Source: Streptomyces sp. RFCAC02 (GTDB lineage: Bacteria > Actinomycetota > Actinomycetes > Streptomycetales > Streptomycetaceae). Taken from it: a stretch of 64,000 nt of DNA. The stretch is from assembly GCF_004193175.1 (NCBI RefSeq), contig NZ_SAUH01000001.1, forward strand, positions 5,303,501-5,367,500, in the 5' to 3' direction. Under the pieces are notes generated by a model, which worked only from the letters and a program-made list of their open reading frames with translations, was not told where the DNA came from and made no database searches. Positions 32,819 through 41,511 of this stretch are shown in pieces; within the stretch, counting starts at the first letter, position 1; each line of letters begins with the position of its first letter. Made by a program: the position numbers and the translations under genes.

Positions 32819-33475
32819 TCAGACGGTGACGGACGTGCCGGGGGCGATCCGGTCGTAGACGGTGGGGGCGACGCCGACCCCGTCGGGGCCGAGCATCCTC
32901 GTGAAGAGACCGAGGCCCGTGTCGTTGAGGAGGCCGTCGTGCACGGCGTAGGCGTGGTCGGCGCCGACGGCGCGCACGTAGTCCACGACCTCGGAGAGCT
33001 TGTTCCACGGGGCGTGGACGGGCAGCAGCAGCGTCCGCACGGGCCGCTCGGGGACGGTCAGCGCGTCCCCGGGGTGGAAGAGGGCGCCGTCGTCGATGAC
33101 GTATCCGACGTTGGTGATGCGGGGGATGTCGGGGTGGATGACGGCGTGCAGCTCGCCGTGGACCTCCACGGAGAAGCCGGCGGCCTCGAAGGTGTCACCG
33201 TGACCCACGGTGTGGACCCGGCCGGGGAAGGCGGCGGAGAGCTGGTCGGCGACGCTGCGCAGCGTCCACAGCTCGGTGGCGGGCGACCCGTCGAGGACGG
33301 CCCGCAGCCTGCCCTCGTCGAAGTGGTCCGGGTGCTCGTGCGTGATCAGTACGGCGTCGGCGCCGGCGGCGGCGTCCGGCTCGCTGAACGCCCCGGGGTC
33401 GATGACGAGGGTGCGCCCCGCCCGCGTGAGGCGTACGCAGGCGTGTCCCTTCTTGGTGAGCTCCATGCGCGCCAT
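32819..33475 (-). CDS. MBL-fold metal-dependent hydrolase
   Basis: A 218-residue short metallo-beta-lactamase-fold protein. The metal motif is LITHEHPDHFDEGRL (HxHxDH), followed by VGHGDTFEAAGFSVEVHG, a LFHPGD segment and a final LLPVHAPWNKLSE with the last histidine. It resembles the L-ascorbate-6-phosphate lactonase/UlaG-like group, which acts on small cyclic or phosphoester substrates. The substrate is unknown. The ATG at 33475 is kept; a second ATG at 33466 is possible. Confidence 0.85.
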   Translation of the reverse strand: MARMELTKKGHACVRLTRAGRTLVIDPGAFSEPDAAAGADAVLITHEHPDHFDEGRLRAVLDGSPATELWTLRSVADQLSAAFPGRVHTVGHGDTFEAAGFSVEVHGELHAVIHPDIPRITNVGYVIDDGALFHPGDALTVPERPVRTLLLPVHAPWNKLSEVVDYVRAVGADHAYAVHDGLLNDTGLGLFTRMLGPDGVGVAPTVYDRIAPGTSVTV

Positions 33476-33575
33476 TCTGCTACGGGCGACTGACAGCCGC
33501 CCGCAGGGCCTGTCCGGCGGCCCCGCGCGCCCTCAGGACGCGGGCGGGACGGCCGGACGGGCCCCGGCGCCCGCG

Positions 33576-34433
33576 TCACGGCTCGATGCCGGCCCGCGCC
33601 TCGCGCCGGTGGTCGCGGAACGCGTACACGCGCCGCGCCATCGCGAACAGGGGGATGACCGCCCCGAGCACGAGCTGCAGCGAGCAGCCGGTCTGCAGCA
33701 TCAGCAGGCCGCCCGGCGCGTCGAACGCCCAGGCCGTGAGCAGGGCCATGCTCAGCACGATCCACGCCAGCATGCCCACGGCGAGCGTGCCGCGCGGCTT
33801 GGGGTACTCGACGCGGCTCACCATCAGCCACGCGACGCCGACGATCGCGAGCAGCGTCGGCGTGAACGGCAGCTCCAGCAGCACGATCGACACGACCGTG
33901 AGCGCCCCGAAGGGGCTCGGCATGCCCTGGAAGACGCCGTTCGGCATGGTCACGATGCTGAAGCGCGCGAGTCTGAGGACGACCGCGAGCAGGACGACCG
34001 TGGCGGCCAGCGCGGACAGCGGCTCGTGCACGTCCCCGACGACCATGCCCCACACCAGCACGAAATAGGCCGGCGCGAGACCGAAACTGATCAGGTCGGA
34101 CAGGTTGTCCAGCTCGGCGCCCATGGGGGAGGCGCGGAGTTTGCGCGCGACGAGGCCGTCGCACAGGTCGAAGACCGACGCGAGCAGCATCAGCAGGACG
34201 GCGGTCGCGGCGTTGTTCCGCACGACGCCGGCGTCGCCGCTGTTGGTGAGGTGCGGGATCAGCACACCGGTGGTCGTGAAGTAGACCGCGAGGAAGCCGC
34301 AGGTGGCGTTCGAGAGGGTGAGGGTGTCCGCTATCGACAGCCGCATCGACAGCGGCATGGCGTCCTCGGGTTCCTCCCCCTCGTCCGCGTCGGCGACCCA
34401 GGCCGCCGACGCGTTCCGGTCAGTCACGGTCAA
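33576..34433 (-). CDS. pssA: CDP-diacylglycerol-serine O-phosphatidyltransferase
   Basis: A 285-residue membrane enzyme that makes phosphatidylserine from CDP-diacylglycerol and serine. The CDP-alcohol phosphotransferase motif is DGLVARKLRASPMGAELDNLSD (broken here: DG-x2-AR-x8-G-x3-D-x3-D), with all acidic residues present. About eight membrane helices follow an acidic N-terminus. Its start overlaps the end of psd by 14 bases, so the two genes form a phosphatidylethanolamine synthesis operon, transcribed from a promoter in front of psd. Confidence 0.93.
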   Translation of the reverse strand: MTVTDRNASAAWVADADEGEEPEDAMPLSMRLSIADTLTLSNATCGFLAVYFTTTGVLIPHLTNSGDAGVVRNNAATAVLLMLLASVFDLCDGLVARKLRASPMGAELDNLSDLISFGLAPAYFVLVWGMVVGDVHEPLSALAATVVLLAVVLRLARFSIVTMPNGVFQGMPSPFGALTVVSIVLLELPFTPTLLAIVGVAWLMVSRVEYPKPRGTLAVGMLAWIVLSMALLTAWAFDAPGGLLMLQTGCSLQLVLGAVIPLFAMARRVYAFRDHRREARAGIEP

Positions 34434-35067
34434 GGCGTGTCACTCCCGCCGTGGTGTGCTGTCCGACCTCGACGGCGGGCTCGATCCCCTCCGGCAGGTA
34501 CACGTCCACCCGGGACCCGAAGCGGATGAGACCCACGCGGTCGCCCTGCTCGACCTTGCAGCCCTGCGGCACGTACGGCACGATCCGCCGCGCGACGGCA
34601 CCGGCGATCTGGATCATCTCCAGGTCGCCCAGCTCGCTGTCGAACCGCCAGACGACGCGCTCGTTGTTCTCGCTCTCCTTGTCGAACGCCGGGACGTAGC
34701 CGCCCGGGATGTGCTCGACGGAGGCGACGGTGCCGGCGACCGGCGCGCGGTTCACGTGCACGTTGAGCGGGCTCATGAAGATCGCGACCCGGGTCCTGCC
34801 GTCCGGCCACGGCATGATGCTCTGCACGACGCCGTCGGCGGGGCTGATGACCCGGCCCTGGCCGATCTCCCGTTCCGGGTCGCGGAAGAACCACAGCATG
34901 CCCGCGGCCAGCGCGGTCGCGGGGACGGCGACGGCGGCCCAGCGGCCGGACCGGCGGGACTTCACCAGGCTGACACCGGCGGCCGCCACGGTCGGCAGCA
35001 GCCAGGGGGACGCGCCGCGCGCCAGACGCACCCGGCGGCCCGGACGGGGAGAGGAGCGGTAAGGCAT
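34420..35067 (-). CDS. psd: Phosphatidylserine decarboxylase, short form
   Basis: A 215-residue proenzyme. It has an N-terminal hydrophobic segment (WLLPTVAAAGVSL), the MSPLNVHVNRAPVAG motif that is typical of Psd, and a cleavage site RFGSRVDVYLP near the C-terminus. The GS bond there is cut to form the pyruvoyl group. The short size is that of the archaetidylserine-decarboxylase-like branch used by Streptomyces. It converts phosphatidylserine to phosphatidylethanolamine at the membrane. The ATG at 35067 has GAAGG 6 bases upstream. It is the first gene of the psd-pssA operon. Confidence 0.93.
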   Translation of the reverse strand: MPYRSSPRPGRRVRLARGASPWLLPTVAAAGVSLVKSRRSGRWAAVAVPATALAAGMLWFFRDPEREIGQGRVISPADGVVQSIMPWPDGRTRVAIFMSPLNVHVNRAPVAGTVASVEHIPGGYVPAFDKESENNERVVWRFDSELGDLEMIQIAGAVARRIVPYVPQGCKVEQGDRVGLIRFGSRVDVYLPEGIEPAVEVGQHTTAGVTRLDRD

Positions 35068-35124
35068 GGAAGACCTTCGTAGCGGGGAAACCACGCCTTT
35101 CCGAAGCGGCGCGGCTGAGACGAT

Positions 35125-35153
35125 GCTATAGGTTTCAGGCGGCAACTCGGCAA
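35125..35153 (-). promoter_or_regulatory. Vegetative-type promoter of psd-pssA
   Basis: On the minus strand TTGCCG (-35) is followed after exactly 17 bases by TATAGC (-10), ending about 58 bp upstream of the psd start codon. This is a good match to HrdB-type Streptomyces promoters. No operator is obvious. Confidence 0.65.
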
Positions 35154-35522
35154 GCCAGCGGGCCGGTAGGGGCGCCGGGCATCGCGGAACGCGGCGTGCA
35201 AAGAGGACATTCGCCCCGGCGCGCGGTGCCGGCCCGTCAGGCCGCGCCGCGCGGCCGTCAGGCGTGCGAGCAGGGCTTTTGCCCCCGGCGGCCGGTCCGG
35301 GCCGCCCGGTGTGACGAATACCGCGGACGGGGTGCAATTCCGAGTCGCCCCGCCGGGCTTCCCAATGTTTGGCAAAGAGATCGGCGAAGGGTTTCGCGAA
35401 GTATTCCGGCCATCGGAAGTCGCTGTTCCGGACGGGGGGATTGCGCGGCACTCACCCGAATGCCCCCGCCGCCGGCGGCACGGCCGCCCGCCGTGGAAAT
35501 CCGCCGGTCCCGGCCGCCCGGA
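35154..35522. other. 369-bp gap without a recognisable gene
   Basis: The stretch between the psd promoter and the lyase gene has no frame with codon bias or a start plus ribosome-binding site that I can defend. In S. coelicolor, as I recall it, this position holds acyl-CoA dehydrogenase and MaoC-type genes of the ethylmalonyl-CoA pathway. I could not recognise a remnant of either here. Confidence 0.5.
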
Positions 35523-36512
35523 TCAGCCCGCGGCCGGCGGCTCGAACACCGCGGTGCGCCGCAGCCCGGCGGCCCGCCCCTTGCCCGCGATGACGAGGGC
35601 CATCTTCCGGCTCGCCTCGTCGATCATCTCGTCGCCCAGCATGGCGGCGCCGCGCGCCCCGCCCTCGCCCGACGTGGCGTACGCGTAGGCGTCGAGGATC
35701 AGTTCGGCGTGGTCGTAGTCCTCCTGGGCGGGCGAGAAGATCTCGTTGGCCGCCTCGACCTGCGCCGGGTGCAGGACCCACTTGCCGTCGAACCCCAGCG
35801 CGGCCGAGCGGCCCGCGACCTCGCGGAAGCCGTCGGTGTCGCGAACTCGCAGGTACGGTCCGTCGATGGCCTGCAGCCCGTGCGCCCGGGCGGCGAACAG
35901 CAGCCGCATCAGGATGTAGTGGTACGCGTCGGCCGGGTACCCCGGCGGCTGCTCGCCGACCGCGAGGGACTTCATGTTGATCGACGCCATGAGGTCGGCC
36001 GGGCCGAACACCAGCGTCTCCAGGCGCGGGGACGCGGCGGCGATCGCCTCCGCGTTCACCAGGCCCTCGGCGCTCTCGATCTGCGCCTCGATCCCGATCC
36101 TGCCGACCGGCAGCCCGCTCGCCCGCTCCACCTGCGTGAGCAGCAGGTCGAGCGCCCGCACCTGCGCGGCGTCGGCGACCTTCGGCAGCATGAGGCAGTC
36201 CAGGTGCGCGCCGGCCCCCTCGACCACCGTGATCACGTCGCGGTACGTCCACGGGGACGTCCAGTCGTTGACCCGTACGACGCGCGTCCTGCCGCCCCAG
36301 CCGCCCTCGGTGAGCGCCGCGACGATCCGGTGCCGCGCGTCCTCCTTCGCGAGCGGCGCGCACGCGTCCTCCAGGTCGAGGAAGACGAGGTCGACGGGCA
36401 GGGTGCGGGCCTTCTCGATGAAGCGCGGGTTGCTGCCCGGGACCGCGAGGCAGGAGCGCCGCGCCCGCTGCGGACGCGACGGCGCGGTGGCGGACGGGGC
36501 GGGCACGGTCAT
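35523..36512 (-). CDS. HpcH/HpaI (CitE-like) aldolase/citrate lyase family protein
   Basis: A 329-residue CoA-ester lyase of the CitE/Mcl group. Motifs are RRSCLAVPGSNPRFIEKA, FLDLEDACAPLAKE, VVRVNDWTSPW, LPKVADAAQVRAL, IGIEAQIESAEG and FGPADLMAS, which supply the Glu and Asp that bind Mg. Related Streptomyces enzymes split L-malyl-CoA and beta-methylmalyl-CoA in the ethylmalonyl-CoA pathway. In S. coelicolor the orthologous gene lies in that cluster beside psd-pssA; here it is next to psd without its partners. GGAAGG lies 9 bases before the ATG at 36512. It is probably transcribed with the TetR gene 50 bp upstream. Confidence 0.85.
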   Translation of the reverse strand: MTVPAPSATAPSRPQRARRSCLAVPGSNPRFIEKARTLPVDLVFLDLEDACAPLAKEDARHRIVAALTEGGWGGRTRVVRVNDWTSPWTYRDVITVVEGAGAHLDCLMLPKVADAAQVRALDLLLTQVERASGLPVGRIGIEAQIESAEGLVNAEAIAAASPRLETLVFGPADLMASINMKSLAVGEQPPGYPADAYHYILMRLLFAARAHGLQAIDGPYLRVRDTDGFREVAGRSAALGFDGKWVLHPAQVEAANEIFSPAQEDYDHAELILDAYAYATSGEGGARGAAMLGDEMIDEASRKMALVIAGKGRAAGLRRTAVFEPPAAG

Positions 36513-36562
36513 GGGCGTGGCCTTCCGGGAGCGGCGTGCGGGCGGAGGGTGCGGTGCGCGGG

Positions 36563-37327
36563 TCAGCCGGCCGGCCCGGCGAGCGCCCGCTCGATGGTGC
36601 GCATGACCTCGTCGAGGGGGGCGTTCGTCCTGGCCACGGCGACGACGACCTCGCCGCTCCCCGCGACGGCTGCGGTGGCGGCACCGCCGGACGACGCGGC
36701 GATCACCGGCAGCGCGCCGAAGGTCCGCCGGACGATCGCGAACGCGTGGTCCAGCTCGGCCTCCACGTCGCCCTCGCCGCCGCGGCGCAGCCAGCGCCGC
36801 AGGACGTGGTTGTGCGCGGTGACGACGGCCCCGGCGGCGACCTCGGCGAGGAGGGGCTCGTCCCCGTTGTGGGACTGCTCGTCGAACTGCCCCAGCAGGT
36901 AGCGGGTGAACAGCCGCTCGTACCGGGAGACGGAGGCGATCTCGCGTTCGCGCAGCGTCGGCACCTCGCGGGTGAGGCGGTAGCGCTGCACGGAGACCGC
37001 GGGGGACGCCGCGTACATCCGCATGACCTGCTTGATGCCCCGGCACACCGTGTCGATGGGGTGCTCGCGGGCGGGCGCCGCCGCGAGGACGGCCTCGACC
37101 CGCACCAGCGTGTCGTCGTGGTCCGGGAAGATCGCCTCCTCCTTGGACCGGAAGTGGCGGAAGAACGTGCGCCGCGCGACGCCCGCGGTGGCCGCGATCT
37201 CGTCCACCGTGGTCGCCTCGTAGCCCTTGCTCGCGAACAGTTCCATCGCCGCGGCGGCGAGCCGGCGGCGTACCTGGAGGCGCTGCGGCGAACTGGGCTG
37301 TCGGGCGGACTTCAGCGGAAGGGCCAT
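36563..37327 (-). CDS. TetR-family regulator of the ethylmalonyl-CoA type
   Basis: A 254-residue regulator with an N-terminal TetR helix-turn-helix (RRRLAAAAMELFASKGYEAT, TVDEIAATAGVARRTFFRHF). The ligand domain has HPIDTVCRGIKQVM, EVPTLREREIASVSRYERLF and VVTAHNHVLRRWLRRG. I recall nearly the same sequence beside ccr in Streptomyces. The likely effector is a CoA thioester. It now lies directly upstream of the CitE-like lyase, with ccr, meaA and other genes missing. Two ATG starts are possible (37327 and 37345). Confidence 0.8.
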   Translation of the reverse strand: MALPLKSARQPSSPQRLQVRRRLAAAAMELFASKGYEATTVDEIAATAGVARRTFFRHFRSKEEAIFPDHDDTLVRVEAVLAAAPAREHPIDTVCRGIKQVMRMYAASPAVSVQRYRLTREVPTLREREIASVSRYERLFTRYLLGQFDEQSHNGDEPLLAEVAAGAVVTAHNHVLRRWLRRGGEGDVEAELDHAFAIVRRTFGALPVIAASSGGAATAAVAGSGEVVVAVARTNAPLDEVMRTIERALAGPAG

Positions 37328-37391
37328 GAGGCGAACGTACTCCATGCCCCCGGCGGGGTGCGCGGGCGTTCCGCGCGGCCGGGGTCGCCCG

Positions 37392-37958
37392 TCAGGGGCG
37401 GGAGCAGCGGATCTCCTCGACGGGTTCACCGGCGACGGTGAAGGTGCGGGTGGCGGCGGGGTCGGGGGTGAATCCGGCGCGGGCGTAGAAGCGGCGGGCG
37501 CGGGCGTTGCCGGTGAGGACCCACAGGCGGACGCGGTGGTGGCCGCGCGTCTCCAGGCCGTGGAGCGCGGTCGCGCACAGGGCGCGGCCGAGTCCCGTGC
37601 CGATGAGGGAGGGGCGGATGTAGAGGGCGCGGAGTTCGCCCCAGCCGCCGCCGTCGGGGTCGGGCGCCGGGCCGTCGAGCGCCGGGTCGGGCCGGTAGGG
37701 GCCGAAGGACGCCCAGCCGGCGACGCCGCCGTCCGGTCCCGGGCCGGCGTCGGCGACGAGGTGCGCCGGGGCGCCGCCCCGCGCGAAGCTGTCGCGCATG
37801 CCGTCCGCCCAGGCGGCGGGGTCCATGGCGTCGAGGTAGGAGCGGGGGACGAGTTCGGCGTAGGCGTGGCGCCAGCCGGCCGCCCTGACGCGGGCCACGC
37901 CTTCGGCGTCGGACGCGGTGGCCGCGCGGATGACGTACTTCACCTTCCCTGGGCGCAT
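37392..37958 (-). CDS. GNAT-family N-acetyltransferase
   Basis: A 188-residue acetyltransferase. The N-terminal strand VIRAATASDAEGVARVRAAG is followed by the acetyl-CoA pyrophosphate loop LRALYIRPSLIGTGLGRALC and the late ARARRFYARAGFTPD, both typical of the RimI/GNAT fold. The substrate is unknown. The start is uncertain: ATG at 37958 or GTG at 37967, neither with a good ribosome-binding site. Confidence 0.85.
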   Translation of the reverse strand: MRPGKVKYVIRAATASDAEGVARVRAAGWRHAYAELVPRSYLDAMDPAAWADGMRDSFARGGAPAHLVADAGPGPDGGVAGWASFGPYRPDPALDGPAPDPDGGGWGELRALYIRPSLIGTGLGRALCATALHGLETRGHHRVRLWVLTGNARARRFYARAGFTPDPAATRTFTVAGEPVEEIRCSRP

Positions 37959-38101
37959 ACGGTGCACGGTAGTTGGGGTCAGGGCGCGGTGTCCCGCGGT
38001 TTGCCGCGGGGAGGCGCGGAACGATGCTCCGCCCCTACGATGGGCGGCGGTCCCGCCGGCCGGGACCGGGGAGAGTTGGGCTGCGGGAAGGGGAACTGTC
38101 C

Positions 38102-38953
38102 GTGTCCGTCGATGTGTCCGGCCGAGGGGCGCTGCCCCCGGCGTTCCTGGCCCCCGGGTCGTCCTCGTTCCTCGATTTCCTCGCGCGGCACGCGCCCGGG
38201 GCGCTGCCCGGCGGGCGGCCCGTGCCGCGGGTGCGGGACGCCTCCGCGCTCCCGCACGGCACGACGATCGTGGCCGTCGCGTACGAGGGCGGCGTGCTGC
38301 TCGCGGGCGACCGCCGGGTCACGGCGGGCGGCCGGATCGCGCACCGCGGGACGCGGAAGGTGTTTCCGGCGGACGAGTTCTCGGCGGTCGCGATCTCCGG
38401 CACGGTCGGTCCCGCCGTCGAGATGGTCCGCCTGCTGCAGCTAGAACTCGAGCACTACGAGAAGGTCGAGGGCGTGTCCCTGTCCCTGGCGGGCAAGGCG
38501 AACCGGCTCAGCGCCATGGTCCGGGGCAACTTCGGCGCCGCGATGGAGGGGCTCGCCGTCATCCCGCTGTTCGCCGGGTACGACACGGCGGCCGGCCGGG
38601 GGCGGATCTTCTCGTTCGACGTGATCGGCGGGGTCTCGGAGGAGCACGGCTTCGCCGGCACCGGCTCGGGTTCGGTCTTCGCGCTGGGCGCGCTGAAGAA
38701 GCTGCACCGGCCGGGGATGGACGAGGAGGCGGCCGTCACGGCGGCGCTCCAGGCGCTGTGGGACGCGGCCGACGAGGACTCGGCGACGGGCGGCCCGGAC
38801 ACGGCGCGGGGGCTGTACCCGATCGTCGCGCTCGTGACGGACGACGGGTACCGGGAGGTGCCCGAGGCGGCCGTCGAGGAGTGGTCCCGCGCGGTCGGCG
38901 CCCAGCGCGCCACCGACCCGGACGGCCCGAAGGCGGCCGTGCCGTTCGCCTGA
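38102..38953 (+). CDS. Orphan proteasome beta subunit paralogue
   Basis: A 283-residue proteasome beta-type precursor. A 53-residue propeptide with LPPAFLAPGSSSFLDFL (very close to the PrcB propeptide) ends in HG|TTIVAVAYEGGVLLAGDRR. Counting from this threonine, Thr1, Asp17 and Lys33 are present, so the active site looks intact. Normal PrcB is encoded next to prcA, pup and dop. Here there is no such partner, so this is probably a second, orphan beta subunit. It could pair with the main alpha subunit under special conditions or form another particle. The GTG at 38102 has AAGGGGA 9 bases upstream. Confidence 0.88.
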   Translation: MSVDVSGRGALPPAFLAPGSSSFLDFLARHAPGALPGGRPVPRVRDASALPHGTTIVAVAYEGGVLLAGDRRVTAGGRIAHRGTRKVFPADEFSAVAISGTVGPAVEMVRLLQLELEHYEKVEGVSLSLAGKANRLSAMVRGNFGAAMEGLAVIPLFAGYDTAAGRGRIFSFDVIGGVSEEHGFAGTGSGSVFALGALKKLHRPGMDEEAAVTAALQALWDAADEDSATGGPDTARGLYPIVALVTDDGYREVPEAAVEEWSRAVGAQRATDPDGPKAAVPFA

Positions 38954-39171
38954 CGGCGGGGGCCGTGCCCCCGAGGGCGCACGGCCTGTCGGCAACGGCC
39001 GTGTTCGTCCGGGCTCCGGGCGGGGGCGCCGGGGCAGCCCGAAGGCCGCTGTCCCGCACGCCCGATGGCGGGAGCCGTGCTGCTTCGGGGCGCGCGGGGT
39101 GGACGGTCGGAGGGCCGCCGGTCCGGCGTCCGCCGCACGGGACCCGGTGGCTGTGCCTCCCGTGCCCGGGC

Positions 39172-39975
39172 TCAGTCGTCCAGATCCGCCACGATCGCCG
39201 CGTGGTCCGACGGCCACACCCCGCCCAGCGGCCGGTCCCCGGTGCGCCATACGTCCCGCACCCGGCCCGTGCCCGGCGCGCCCACGAGGACGTGGTCGAT
39301 CCTCGACTCGTCCGGGGACCCGGCGCCCGGCGGGCGGTACGCGTTGTGCCCCGGACGCCGCGTCGCGTCGGGCCGGCCGGCCGGCGCGCACCGCCACACG
39401 TCCTCGACCCCCGCACCCGCCCGGAACAGCCGCACCTCCTCGGCGTCCGGCGGCGCGTTGAAGTCCCCCGTCACCACCGGGGGGACGCCGTCCGGCACCC
39501 CCGTGCCGCGCTCCCGCACGAAGTCCGCGAGCGCGGCGGCCTGCGCACACCGCACCTCCGTCGCGCCGGCAGTCGAGTGCAGGTGCGTCGTGAAGAACGG
39601 GACCGTACGGCGCCCCGCGGCGATCCGGGCGAACAGCGCGACGCGGGTCTCGTTCCGTGGGCCGCCGCTCGGCAGCCGGCGCACCGCCGTCTCCGTGATC
39701 GGCCACCGGCTGAGCACCGCCACCCCCACACCGGCGCGCAGCGCGACGCCCGGGGCGCGCGCCCGCCAGGCGGACGGCATGCCCATGGGCGCGAACGCAC
39801 GGTGCAGCCCCAGCTCGTCCGCCAGCAGCGCCGCGAAGTCCGTGCCGTCCGCCGCCCACACCTCCTGCAGGCCGCACACGTCGGGCCGCTCGCGGCGCAG
39901 CCAGCCGAGGATCGCCTCGCGGCGCCGCTCCCACGGGCCGAAGCGCCACCACAGGTTCCACGTCAGGACGCGCAC
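39172..39975 (-). CDS. Endonuclease/exonuclease/phosphatase family protein
   Basis: A 267-residue protein of the DNase I-like EEP fold. Motifs are MRVLTWNLWWRFG, VCGLQEVW (metal-binding Glu), THLHSTAGA, PPVVTGDFNAPPDAEEVRL and DESRIDHVLV, with a final SDHAAIVADL. The family cleaves phosphodiester bonds in nucleic acids, inositol phosphates or lipids, and the substrate cannot be told here. It has no signal peptide. It is leftward and convergent with the proteasome gene, 218 bp of unremarkable sequence away. Confidence 0.85.
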   Translation of the reverse strand: MRVLTWNLWWRFGPWERRREAILGWLRRERPDVCGLQEVWAADGTDFAALLADELGLHRAFAPMGMPSAWRARAPGVALRAGVGVAVLSRWPITETAVRRLPSGGPRNETRVALFARIAAGRRTVPFFTTHLHSTAGATEVRCAQAAALADFVRERGTGVPDGVPPVVTGDFNAPPDAEEVRLFRAGAGVEDVWRCAPAGRPDATRRPGHNAYRPPGAGSPDESRIDHVLVGAPGTGRVRDVWRTGDRPLGGVWPSDHAAIVADLDD

Positions 39976-40020
39976 GCGCCGATGCTACGCCGCTCCCGCG
40001 CGGCGGGTAGCGTCGTCCGC

Positions 40021-40731
40021 ATGGCGCTGCGGGCAGTCGTGTGGGACATCGACGACACGATCTTCGACTACACGGGGACCGAACGGCTCGGCGTCCTGCG
40101 GCACCTGGCCGCGGAGGGCGTGCTCGGGCGGCACGCCTCACCGGCCGCCGCCGCGGAGCGCTGGCACGCCGTGATGGAGACGCAGTACGCGCGCTTCGAG
40201 GCGGGCGAGCTGACCTTCGACGAGCAACGGCGGGAGCGCGTACGCCACTTCCTCGGCGAGGAGCTGGACGACGCCGCCGCCGACGCGTGGTTCGGCCGGT
40301 ACCGGGCCTGCTGCGACGCGGTGGCGCGGCTCCACCCCGACGTCCTGCCGGCGCTCGACGCCCTGACGCCCGGCTACCGGCACGGCCTGCTGTCGAACTC
40401 CAGCGCCGCCACCCAGCACGCGAAACTCTCCGCCCTCGGTGTGCGCGACCGTTTCGAAGCCCTCGTGTGCTCGGCGGAGCTGGGGTACGCCAAGCCGGCT
40501 CCCGAGGCGTTCCACGGCGCGTGCGCCGCGCTGGGGCTGACCCCGGGCGAGGTGGCGTACGTCGGGGACCGGCCCGACCGGGACGCGGCGGCGGCCGACG
40601 CGGCCGGGCTGTTCGGCGTCTGGCTCCACCGGCCCGGCGCGCCGGGCCTGCCGGCCGGCGTGCCGCCGCCCGCGCGCCGTATCACCGGTCTCGGTCAACT
40701 CCCGTCACTGCTGGCGCGGTCGGCCGCCTGA
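40021..40731 (+). CDS. HAD-superfamily hydrolase
   Basis: A 236-residue HAD phosphatase. Motif I is VVWDIDDTIFDYTG (nucleophile Asp and acid/base Asp), motif II LLSNSSA, motif III the Lys in GYAKPAPEAF and motif IV VGDRPDRDA. The helical cap lies between motifs I and II (subfamily I). Such enzymes remove phosphate from small metabolites; the substrate is unknown. The ATG at 40021 lies 45 bp from the divergent nuclease gene. Confidence 0.88.
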   Translation: MALRAVVWDIDDTIFDYTGTERLGVLRHLAAEGVLGRHASPAAAAERWHAVMETQYARFEAGELTFDEQRRERVRHFLGEELDDAAADAWFGRYRACCDAVARLHPDVLPALDALTPGYRHGLLSNSSAATQHAKLSALGVRDRFEALVCSAELGYAKPAPEAFHGACAALGLTPGEVAYVGDRPDRDAAAADAAGLFGVWLHRPGAPGLPAGVPPPARRITGLGQLPSLLARSAA

Positions 40732-40842
40732 GGGCGGGGGTGCGGCCAAGCTCCGCGCAGCCGGGGACGTTTGTCCTGCGGAGCGGGGGTAACCGGAGGG
40801 TCACGACAACCTCGCCGAGAGGATCTCTGCGAAAGGGAAGTC

Positions 40843-41511
40843 ATGTCCACTCTAGTGATCATCATCCTGGCCGTGGTCGTCCTCGCCGTACTGGCGCTGG
40901 TCCTGGCGCCGTCCACGCGGACCGCCGGCGCCGGGAGACTGCGGCACCGGTTCGGCCCCGAGTACGACCGGACGGTCGCGCGGCACGGCGGCGACACCAG
41001 GGCCGCCAGGAAGGAACTGGCCGCGCGCCTGCGGGAGCACGGCCGGCTGCGGATGCGCCCGCTGTCCGCCGAGGACCGCGAGCGCTACCGGATGCGCTGG
41101 GCGCGCGTCCAGGAGAAGTTCGTGGAGTCCCCGGGCGGGGCGGTCGCCGAGGCCGACCACCTGCTGACCCAGCTCATCCACGAGCGGGGCTACCCGTCGC
41201 ACGCCTACGACGACCAGGTGTCCGCGCTGTCGGTGCACCACCCGCGGCACGTCGAGGGCTACCGCACGGTCCACGCCCTCGCCGGCCGGGAGCCGGCCGA
41301 CGGCGCGGTGACCGAGGAGCTGCGGGAGGCCGTCGTCCGGGCGCGCGACCTGTTCAACGACCTGCTGAGCGCCCAGCCCGAGGACGAGCAGCACCACAAG
41401 GGCGGCCGGATGTCCGTCCTGCTGCGCAACCGGTCGGACCGGACGCCGACGCACAGCCGTACCGCCGGCACCACACCCGGCGGGACGGCACCGACGAAGG
41501 GCGGTGTGTGA
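40843..41511 (+). CDS. Membrane-anchored protein of unknown function
   Basis: A 222-residue protein with an N-terminal hydrophobic segment (STLVIIILAVVVLAVLALVL). A charged helical domain follows, with RLRHRFGPEYDRTVARHGGD, YRMRWARVQEKFVESPGGAV and EADHLLTQLIHERGYP. A basic low-complexity tail closes it. The family is a recurrent Streptomyces hypothetical. GAAAGGGAAG precedes the ATG. The stop overlaps the start of the next gene, so the two products are coupled. Confidence 0.75.
   Translation: MSTLVIIILAVVVLAVLALVLAPSTRTAGAGRLRHRFGPEYDRTVARHGGDTRAARKELAARLREHGRLRMRPLSAEDRERYRMRWARVQEKFVESPGGAVAEADHLLTQLIHERGYPSHAYDDQVSALSVHHPRHVEGYRTVHALAGREPADGAVTEELREAVVRARDLFNDLLSAQPEDEQHHKGGRMSVLLRNRSDRTPTHSRTAGTTPGGTAPTKGGV

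Noticed and set aside
35311..35688. A 125-codon plus-strand ORF in the gap after psd
   Set aside because: It runs into the lyase gene on the other strand, has no ribosome-binding site and no recognisable domain; it cannot be shown to be a remnant of the missing pathway genes.
38954..39171. Possible gene remnant between the proteasome gene and the EEP nuclease gene
   Set aside because: The stretch has only GC-rich frames without starts or motifs; nothing beyond a normal convergent intergenic region.
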